Positions 1 to 5,250 of a DNA stretch of 7,401 bases are shown here, in pieces; positions within the stretch are counted from its first letter, which is position 1, and each line of letters opens with the position of its first letter. The DNA is taken from positions 1 to 7,401 of the forward strand of contig RHAY01000034.1 of assembly GCA_010031285.1 (NCBI GenBank), read 5' to 3'. The notes under the pieces are model-generated. The model was not told where the DNA came from, did not search any database, and saw nothing but the letters and a program-made list of their open reading frames with translations. The position numbers were made by a program, and so were the translations under genes. Source of the stretch: Methylophilaceae bacterium. Its GTDB lineage: Bacteria > Pseudomonadota > Gammaproteobacteria > Burkholderiales > Methylophilaceae.

Positions 1-711
1 GATGGTGAATGGCTTGATTGGAATAAAAATTCTAAATCTAGTATTAATTTTAATTGGAAGATTAACAATCTTGGAAATACTTTAGACTTTTTAGGTTATA
101 ACCATTTCGTCAAAGATGGTGATGCAGAAATTACTGGTCATTTCAAATGGATGGGTAGTCCTATCAATTTTGACAAAAACAAGATTGATGGTTCCTTTAC
201 GCTAGACGTTCATAAGGGGACGATCTTAAAAGTAGAGCCCGGTGTAGGTCGACTTTTTGGACTAGTCACCCTTCAAAGTCTGCCAAGAAGACTCAGTCTA
301 GATTTTAGAGATTTATTTGGAAGTGGCTTCATATTCGACTCCATCAATGCTTCTATAAGAATGAATAGTGGTGTTATGAAAACCACAAATTTTAGAATGA
401 ATGGTCCAGCTGCAGAAGTATTGATGTCAGGGGAAACTAATATCATAAAAGAAACACAAGATTTAAACGTTAAAGTAACACCTCATATCAGTGATAGTTT
501 ATCAATTGCTGCTCTCGCAGGAGGTCCACTTGCGGGTGCCGCAGCTTTTGTAGCACAAAAAATCCTTAAAGATCCCCTCAATAAAATTCTTACATCTGAA
601 TATAGAATCATTGGTACTTGGGAAAGTCCCGAAGAAGTTAATAATACGGCATCCGATAAAATCAAAACAACCATCGATAATACTAAAAATTTATTTAATG
701 ATAAAAAATAA
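1..711 (+). CDS. yhdP: YhdP family AsmA-like envelope protein, C-terminal fragment
   Basis: The frame is open from the first base of the window to a TAA at 709-711, giving 236 residues of a protein whose start lies upstream; full-length YhdP proteins are about 1,200-1,300 residues. The fragment has the typical YhdP C-terminal pattern: a GDAEITG segment (about residues 40-46), a W-x-G-S-P turn (50-54), a GRLFGL motif (83-88), a LPRRLSLDF segment (94-102), a DLFGSGF stretch, and a Gly/Ala-rich hydrophobic segment (about 168-187) followed by KDPLNKI. YhdP-family proteins are AsmA-like, inner-membrane-anchored periplasmic proteins. In E. coli YhdP acts with TamB and YdbH in phospholipid transport to the outer membrane. 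The N-terminal membrane anchor is outside the window. The next gene starts 2 bp after the stop, so they are probably co-transcribed and translationally coupled. An ATG at 151 is internal, since coding similarity continues upstream of it. Confidence 0.88.
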   Translation, partial: DGEWLDWNKNSKSSINFNWKINNLGNTLDFLGYNHFVKDGDAEITGHFKWMGSPINFDKNKIDGSFTLDVHKGTILKVEPGVGRLFGLVTLQSLPRRLSLDFRDLFGSGFIFDSINASIRMNSGVMKTTNFRMNGPAAEVLMSGETNIIKETQDLNVKVTPHISDSLSIAALAGGPLAGAAAFVAQKILKDPLNKILTSEYRIIGTWESPEEVNNTASDKIKTTIDNTKNLFNDKK

Positions 712-713
712 TC

Positions 714-1568
714 ATGGCTATTAAATCAAAAATAAAAACAACTAAAGCAAAGTTAGTCAATAAAGAAATTATAAAAATTGCCGGCATTCAAATGGCATCT
801 GGGCCTGATATCAAATCAAACCTTAATGAAGCTGAAAATTTAATTACGATTGCTGCCAACCAAGGTGCTAAACTCATAGCGCTTCCTGAGTATTTCTCTA
901 TTATGAGCAACAAAGATTCTGAAAAATTAAAAGCCAGAGAAAAACCAGACCAAGGTTTAGTTCAATCGTTTTTGTCAAAACAAGCTAAGAAAAACAAAGT
1001 ATGGATTGTGGGTGGTTCTATTCCATTGGTGTCAAAAGATAAAAATAAAATTAGAAATAGCTGCCTAATTTATGATGACAAAGGTAATTTAGTCCATCGC
1101 TACGACAAAATTCATCTCTTCGGATTTGATATGGGGGAAGAATATTACCGCGAAGATAAACTTATTGAAGCAGGTACCGATGTTGTAGTTGTGGATTCTC
1201 CATTTGGAAAAATTGGTATTGCCATTTGTTATGATCTGAGATTTCCAGAATTATTTAGAGCGATGAAAGATATTGATCTTCTTGTCATTCCATCTGCTTT
1301 TACGGAAACCACTGGAAAAGCGCACTGGGAAATTTTAATTCGTGCTAGAGCAATTGAAAATCAATGTTACGTATTAGCTCCTGCTCAAGGTGGCTACCAC
1401 TTATCTGGAAGGGAAACACACGGCAATTCAATGATCGTTGATCCATGGGGAACTGTTCTTGATCGTCTAAGTCGAGGTTCTGGTGTCATTACAGGATTCT
1501 TAAATAAAGAATATATTAAATCTATTCGTAAATCTTTACCTGCTCTTAAACATCGAACCATCAAATAA
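714..1568 (+). CDS. Carbon-nitrogen hydrolase, Nit1/YbeM-like (putative deaminated-glutathione amidase)
   Basis: This 284-residue protein is a nitrilase-superfamily amidase. The Glu-Lys-Cys catalytic triad is visible: Glu59 in ALPEYFS, Lys132 in HRYDKIHLFGFD, and Cys172 in AICYDLRFPELFR; a GEEYYRE segment (141-147) supplies the usual second glutamate. DLRFPELFR and the RARAIENQCYVLAPAQ stretch (210-225) are typical of the Nit branch rather than true nitrilases. Nit1 and E. coli YbeM hydrolyse deaminated glutathione, a metabolite-repair reaction in the cytoplasm; assigning that substrate here is inference from family resemblance. The domain proper begins near residue 20 (KIAGIQMASG), so the protein carries an unusual lysine-rich N-terminal extension of about 20 residues. 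No other in-frame start lies between 714 and the first beta strand, and the 2-bp spacing from the yhdP stop fits this ATG. No clear Shine-Dalgarno is seen, so coupling to yhdP translation is likely. The yhdP-nit-tldD order recurs in beta- and gammaproteobacteria. Confidence 0.9.
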   Translation: MAIKSKIKTTKAKLVNKEIIKIAGIQMASGPDIKSNLNEAENLITIAANQGAKLIALPEYFSIMSNKDSEKLKAREKPDQGLVQSFLSKQAKKNKVWIVGGSIPLVSKDKNKIRNSCLIYDDKGNLVHRYDKIHLFGFDMGEEYYREDKLIEAGTDVVVVDSPFGKIGIAICYDLRFPELFRAMKDIDLLVIPSAFTETTGKAHWEILIRARAIENQCYVLAPAQGGYHLSGRETHGNSMIVDPWGTVLDRLSRGSGVITGFLNKEYIKSIRKSLPALKHRTIK

Positions 1569-1576
1569 GATCTCAC

Positions 1577-3013
1577 ATGGAACATAAAATTGCTCATGCA
1601 AAAGATTTGCTTCTTACGCAATCTGGCATTGAACTAAACGATCTTAATAAAATACTCAATGGCATGATGTCGCATGGTGTCGATTATGCAGATCTTTATT
1701 TTCAATACACAAAAAATGAGTTCTGGGGACTTGAGGAAGGTCAGGTTAAATCAGGCAGCTTCTCCATTGATCAAGGTGTAGGTGTTAGAGCCGTTAACAA
1801 AGACAAATCTGCTTTTGCTTATTCTGATGACATTTCTATTGAAGCCCTTTTGTCTTCTTCAAATATTGCTAAAGCAATTGCTTCAAAAAATTTAAATCAA
1901 AGTCATAAACTCAACCATGCCAAAATAATATCTAATTTATATAGCACTCAAGATCCGCTTTCGGCAGTCTCCTCAGAAGCTAAAATTAAAATTCTAGAAA
2001 AAATTGAAAATTTTGCTAAAAAAATGGATGAGCGAATAACTAAAGTCACAGCATCGATTGCTGGTGAATATGAAGTAATATTCGTCATTAATAACGAACA
2101 AAAAATTGCTGCCGATATTAGACCTCTCGTAAGGCTATCTATTAACGTCATTGCGGAGTCAAACGGAAAAAGAGAGCAAGGTTCTTCTGGTGGCGGAGGT
2201 CGTTTTGGATTTGAATACTTCTCAGATGAAGTGTTAAAACAATATGCACATGAAGCAGTTCATCAGGCCACAACCAACCTAAATGCAAAGCCTGCGCCTG
2301 CAGGAAGTATGACTGTTGTCTTGGGCCCTGGTTGGCCTGGCATTCTTTTACATGAAGCGATTGGTCATGGTCTAGAAGGCGATTTCAATCGAAAGGGAAG
2401 TTCCGCATTTAGTAATAAAATTGGCACAGAAGTCGCGGCAAAAGATATTACTGTGGTTGATGATGGAACCATCAAAGATCGAAGAGGCTCCCTCAATATC
2501 GATGATGAAGGCAATGAAACACAAAAGACGGTACTTATAGAAAACGGTATTCTAAAGGGGTATCTTCAAGATACATTAAACGCAAGACTTATGAATATGC
2601 CCACTACCGGAAATGCAAGAAGAGAATCTTATGCGCATATTCCCATGCCACGAATGACTAATACTTACATGCTTAATGGCACTAAAACACCTGAAGAAAT
2701 TATCAAGTCAGTCAAAAAAGGTATTTATGCAGTTAACTTTGGCGGTGGTCAGGTAGATATTACAAGTGGTAAATTTGTATTTTCTGCAGCTGAAGCTTGG
2801 ATGATTGAGAATGGAAAACTACTCTATCCAGTCAAAGGTGCAACTTTAATAGGTAACGGTCCCGAAGTTCTTAAGAAAGTGAGCATGATTGGAAATGATA
2901 TGTCTTTAGATTCAGGAGTAGGAACCTGCGGTAAAGAAGGCCAAAGTGTTCCTGTAGGTGTCGGACAACCCACAATTAAGATTGATGGTTTAGTGGTAGG
3001 TGGAACTGCTTAA
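1577..3013 (+). CDS. tldD: Metalloprotease TldD
   Basis: This 478-residue protein is full length for TldD (E. coli about 481). It has the family's zinc-binding HExxxH motif, HEAIGH at residues 259-264 in LLHEAIGHGLEGDF, and the conserved C-terminal GTCGKEGQ with Cys451, equivalent to the third metal ligand in characterised TldD. Other hallmarks are the N-terminal ADLYFQ segment (38-43), the Gly-rich GGGGRFGFE loop (205-213), RRGSLNIDDEG (302-312) and the ARRESYAHIPMPRMTNT region (347-363). TldD pairs with TldE/PmbA as a cytoplasmic heterodimeric protease that degrades unfolded small peptides; in E. coli it matures microcin B17 and degrades the antitoxin CcdA. No TldE partner is in the window, which is usual since pmbA is normally unlinked. 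The ATG at 1577 is 8 bp after the nit stop, with only a weak purine stretch (AAGA) upstream. It is probably the last gene of the plus-strand operon; its stop lies 2 bp from the convergent efp stop. Confidence 0.96.
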   Translation: MEHKIAHAKDLLLTQSGIELNDLNKILNGMMSHGVDYADLYFQYTKNEFWGLEEGQVKSGSFSIDQGVGVRAVNKDKSAFAYSDDISIEALLSSSNIAKAIASKNLNQSHKLNHAKIISNLYSTQDPLSAVSSEAKIKILEKIENFAKKMDERITKVTASIAGEYEVIFVINNEQKIAADIRPLVRLSINVIAESNGKREQGSSGGGGRFGFEYFSDEVLKQYAHEAVHQATTNLNAKPAPAGSMTVVLGPGWPGILLHEAIGHGLEGDFNRKGSSAFSNKIGTEVAAKDITVVDDGTIKDRRGSLNIDDEGNETQKTVLIENGILKGYLQDTLNARLMNMPTTGNARRESYAHIPMPRMTNTYMLNGTKTPEEIIKSVKKGIYAVNFGGGQVDITSGKFVFSAAEAWMIENGKLLYPVKGATLIGNGPEVLKKVSMIGNDMSLDSGVGTCGKEGQSVPVGVGQPTIKIDGLVVGGTA

Positions 3014-3015
3014 AA

Positions 3016-3573
3016 TTATAAAACGCGGTTTTTGTATTCTAAAGTACGTGTATCAATTTCAATTTTATCGCCTGTATTACAGAATAAAGGCACCATCACT
3101 TCAAAACCGGTATTGATTTTAGCTGGTTTCATAACCTTACCTGAAGTGTCGCCTTTTACAGCTGGCTCAGTGTAGGTAATTTCACGTGTTACAGAATTTG
3201 GTAACTCTACAGATATCGCCTTGCCATTGTAAAATTTAACTTCACAAGGCATGCCATCTTCTAAGAAATTCAAGGCTTCTGACATATTTTCAGCATCGAC
3301 CTCATATTGATTGTATTCACTATCCATGAAAACATAAGCAGGATCTGAGAAATATGAATAAGTCACTTCTTTTTTGTCTAAAACGATCACTTCAAATTTA
3401 TCACTTGCGTTATATACGTTTTCACTCGGTGCCTCAGTGAGAAGATTTTTCATTTTCATCTTCACAACAGCTGAATTTCGACCTGATTTATTATATTCAG
3501 TTTTTAAGATGACCATAGGGTCAGTACCAACCATAATAACGTTACCAGCGCGAAGTTCTTGAGCGATTTTCAT
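3016..3573 (-). CDS. efp: Translation elongation factor P, arginine-32 type
   Basis: This 185-residue protein matches full-length bacterial EF-P (about 185-190). It consists of a KOW-like domain (about 1-64) and two OB-fold domains (about 65-126 and 127-185). The loop that enters the ribosomal peptidyl-transferase centre reads [11 protein letters not shown], with arginine at position 32 (codon at 3478-3480). Arginine here, in a KSGRN context, marks the EF-P subgroup that is rhamnosylated by EarP; lysine would indicate the EpmABC or other modification routes. EF-P binds between the P and E sites and rescues ribosomes stalled on polyproline. The ATG is preceded by AAGGA, 8-10 bases upstream, a much better ribosome-binding site than that of its operon neighbours. 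The modifying enzyme earP lies directly upstream. The final residues LEYKNRVL are slightly different from the commoner LSRV-type ending, which looks like ordinary divergence. Confidence 0.97.
   Translation of the reverse strand: MKIAQELRAGNVIMVGTDPMVILKTEYNKSGRNSAVVKMKMKNLLTEAPSENVYNASDKFEVIVLDKKEVTYSYFSDPAYVFMDSEYNQYEVDAENMSEALNFLEDGMPCEVKFYNGKAISVELPNSVTREITYTEPAVKGDTSGKVMKPAKINTGFEVMVPLFCNTGDKIEIDTRTLEYKNRVL
3020..3032. terminator. Weak palindrome at the tldD/efp convergence, possible terminator
   Basis: AAAAC, a GCG loop and GTTTT form a 5-bp hairpin overlapping the last codons of efp, directly after the tldD stop. On the plus strand the right arm runs into a short T stretch. The stem has only one G-C pair and would be unstable, so this is at best a weak terminator for tldD. 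I see no better candidate at this junction. Confidence 0.2.
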
Positions 3574-3580
3574 AATATTG

Positions 3581-3586
3581 ATCCTT
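3581..3586 (-). promoter_or_regulatory. Ribosome-binding site of efp
   Basis: On the minus strand AAGGAT lies 7 bases before the efp ATG (3571-3573). It is the only strong Shine-Dalgarno I see for any gene start in this window, and fits the high protein level expected of EF-P. Confidence 0.7.
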
Positions 3587-3614
3587 GGGAATGCTTACCA
3601 AATAAAAGGGAGAA

Positions 3615-3644
3615 ATTATACTCGAAATTTAAGTTTCGGAACAA
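3615..3644 (-). promoter_or_regulatory. Likely sigma-70 promoter of efp
   Basis: On the minus strand a perfect TATAAT (-10) lies at 3620-3615. Upstream of an 18-bp spacer is TTGTTC (3644-3639), a weak -35 with 3 of 6 consensus bases that falls inside the last codons of earP. Transcription would start near 3608, giving a leader of about 35 bases that contains the AAGGA ribosome-binding site. This would let efp be expressed above earP, in addition to any read-through from greB-earP. AT-rich DNA makes chance -10 matches common, so confidence is moderate. Confidence 0.5.
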
Positions 3645-4729
3645 TAATCGACCAAACTCTCTACAAATGACGGCTCTTTGAAATAGTGATGACTTTGCTT
3701 TAATGCAAAAGCTTCTAGTTGAGGTTGTAGTTTAAAAAAACTATGCCATAAAACTTCGTTAAATTTGTTATTCGACCAATCATCATGCATTTTAATTAAA
3801 ACCTCTGATAAATCTTGATCGCACCCTTCACAGTAACGCTTTAAAAAAGCCTTAAGCTTAATTAAATGAATATTATTTTCTTGAATATAAGGTTGCCAAA
3901 TAAAAGGCTTTCCGGCCCAAATTGCTCTTATCCAGCTATCTTCTCCACGAACAAAATTAAGATCGCATGACCAAAGTAAATCATCAAAATCATCATGATT
4001 TAAAAATGGATAAGGAATAATATTAATAGATTGATAAGTACTTTCTAGCCTCAAAAGATCAAATAGATATTGAGGTATAAAAAATTGTATAGTTTTCTTT
4101 AAGTGATCAATAGCATCTAAAAAAACCTCGATTTTTTGTATAGGATAATAAAAGAGTGATATCGAATATAAATTAGGATTTCCGCCTAATGATTGAATTA
4201 CCTTTTTACGTTTAGATTTATCAAAATTTGTTCGACGCAAGAACAAACCCTTCTCGCGAATAAGGCCGCCTGTTTGATTCGTAAAGCCAGGATAGAAGAA
4301 AGTTTTAATAAGTCCTGATTTAGGATCTATAGAGGGTTTTAAATGAAAATTATCTACCCAAGGTTCGGCTGATAAATATTCAATCGCAATGTATTTAGAC
4401 TTATTGCGCTTAATGAGTGTTTTATAAATGTGTGGTAAGTCTATATTAAAAAGGTTAAACACGAAATTTGGAGGTGGTGGAAGTGATGTTGAGTCTTCAC
4501 TAAAATCACAACGATAAATAAAGATTCCATCAATTGTTTGTTTTTGAAAAGAAATATCTATTGAAGGTATCAATCTCTGAGCAGTCAAAAGGTCATCAAT
4601 AAGAAGATGTACTTCAACATTAAAATCTACCTTAAGTTGTTTTGCTATACGCCAGGCAACACCAATATCTCCAAAAAAATCAATTACCTTACATATCAAA
4701 TGGCAAACAATAGGGCTTTTATTATTCAT
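3629..4729 (-). CDS. earP: EF-P arginine rhamnosyltransferase EarP
   Basis: With the start chosen here this is a 366-residue protein, within the usual EarP length. EarP transfers rhamnose from dTDP-L-rhamnose to Arg32 of EF-P, activating it for polyproline synthesis; it is an inverting, GT-B-fold cytoplasmic glycosyltransferase. Visible hallmarks are the N-terminal VIDFFGDIGVAWR segment with Asp17 and Asp21 (counterparts of the two catalytic-site aspartates of characterised EarP), the acceptor-domain YLSAEPWV (118-125), YPGFT (146-150), and the C-terminal nucleotide-binding motif FVRGEDSWIRA with Glu263 (counterpart of the essential Glu near 273 in Neisseria). A TTG at 4744 and an ATG at 4741 are alternative in-frame starts, but the ATG at 4729 overlaps the greB stop as ATGAATAA, a classic coupling arrangement, and leaves the usual short lead-in. 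A PPPP tract (84-87, codons 4480-4469) is notable. The next gene downstream is its substrate, efp. Confidence 0.95.
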   Translation of the reverse strand: MNNKSPIVCHLICKVIDFFGDIGVAWRIAKQLKVDFNVEVHLLIDDLLTAQRLIPSIDISFQKQTIDGIFIYRCDFSEDSTSLPPPPNFVFNLFNIDLPHIYKTLIKRNKSKYIAIEYLSAEPWVDNFHLKPSIDPKSGLIKTFFYPGFTNQTGGLIREKGLFLRRTNFDKSKRKKVIQSLGGNPNLYSISLFYYPIQKIEVFLDAIDHLKKTIQFFIPQYLFDLLRLESTYQSINIIPYPFLNHDDFDDLLWSCDLNFVRGEDSWIRAIWAGKPFIWQPYIQENNIHLIKLKAFLKRYCEGCDQDLSEVLIKMHDDWSNNKFNEVLWHSFFKLQPQLEAFALKQSHHYFKEPSFVESLVDYCSET

Positions 4730-5207
4730 GATAAGCCACATCAATAATTCTAAATGTAACTAAACCTCCGGGAGTTTCAACTTTCACTTCATCTTCTAAG
4801 CTTTTACCTAAAAGTGCCTTAGCAATCGGTGATACCCAACTAATAAAGCCTTTTTCTGTATCAATTTCATCTTGCCCTACAATACGATAATAATGCTTCG
4901 AATCATCGGCTTCATTGAATAAAGTTACCCATGCACCAAAAAAAATCTTATCTTGTTGCTCTTGTGCTGAAGGATCAATCACTACTGCTTCATCAATGCG
5001 ACCAAATAAAAATTTAGCTCTTGCATCAATTTGACGTAAGCGTTTTTTACCATATATATAATCCCCATTCTCACTTCGATCGCCGTTACTGGCAGCCCAG
5101 GAAACATCTGCCACGACCCTAGGTCGATCAACCTTAACTAAAAAATCAAGCTCATCTTTTAGTCGTTGATAGCCTTGCTTGGTAATGTAATTTTTACGAT
5201 CAGTCAT
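4722..5207 (-). CDS. greB: Transcription elongation factor GreB
   Basis: This 161-residue protein is full length for GreB (E. coli 158). It has the N-terminal antiparallel coiled coil (about 1-78) that enters the RNA polymerase secondary channel and the C-terminal FKBP-like domain (about 85-161). The coiled-coil tip reads ASNGDRSENGDYIYGKKR, with the acidic pair Asp43 and Glu46 (equivalent to Asp41/Glu44) that stimulates RNA cleavage in backtracked complexes. VSWAASNGDRSENGDYIY and KRLRQIDARAKFL mark GreB rather than GreA. It heads a minus-strand operon, its stop codon overlapping the earP start by 8 bp. The ATG at 5207 has no Shine-Dalgarno, and a promoter candidate sits immediately upstream, so the mRNA could be leaderless. 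An eight-base homopolymer (A on the plus strand, near 4938-4945) encodes part of KIFFGAW but does not break the frame. Confidence 0.95.
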   Translation of the reverse strand: MTDRKNYITKQGYQRLKDELDFLVKVDRPRVVADVSWAASNGDRSENGDYIYGKKRLRQIDARAKFLFGRIDEAVVIDPSAQEQQDKIFFGAWVTLFNEADDSKHYYRIVGQDEIDTEKGFISWVSPIAKALLGKSLEDEVKVETPGGLVTFRIIDVAYHE

Positions 5208-5215
5208 ATTTTTTA

Positions 5216-5243
5216 ATAATAATTAACGGGGATAAGTTTACAA
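5216..5243 (-). promoter_or_regulatory. Candidate promoter of greB-earP(-efp)
   Basis: On the minus strand TTGTAA (5243-5238, 4 of 6 to the -35 consensus) and TATTAT (5221-5216, 5 of 6 to the -10 consensus) are separated by 16 bp. The predicted start of transcription is about 5209, only 1-3 bases before the greB ATG, which agrees with the absence of a Shine-Dalgarno. The region is AT-rich, so the assignment is tentative. Confidence 0.4.
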
Positions 5244-5244
5244 T
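5239..5244 (+). promoter_or_regulatory. Candidate -10 element of the AddB-like nuclease gene
   Basis: TACAAT matches 5 of 6 bases of the -10 consensus and ends 6 bases before the ATG at 5251, so transcription would begin at or next to the start codon. I find no good -35 at 16-18 bp upstream. It overlaps the proposed greB -35 on the other strand, implying that polymerase binding at the two would be mutually exclusive. Confidence 0.3.
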
Positions 5245-5250
5245 AGAAGC

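Noticed and set aside
483..674. 63-codon reverse-strand open frame inside yhdP
   Set aside because: It lies wholly within a well-supported coding frame on the other strand, and its translation shows no recognisable motif.
1394..1621. 75-codon reverse-strand open frame across the nit/tldD junction
   Set aside because: Antisense to two recognised genes with no supporting motif or ribosome-binding site; a chance frame.
1948..2151. 67-codon reverse-strand open frame inside tldD
   Set aside because: Fully antisense to conserved tldD sequence; hydrophobic appearance comes from AT-rich complement codons.
3374..3562. 62-codon plus-strand open frame inside efp
   Set aside because: Antisense to the highly conserved EF-P N-terminal domain; no independent evidence.
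4722..4744. Earlier EarP start at TTG 4744 or ATG 4741
   Set aside because: Both would deepen the overlap with greB and add residues (MMWLI) with no counterpart in the family; the ATG at 4729 gives the usual coupling overlap.
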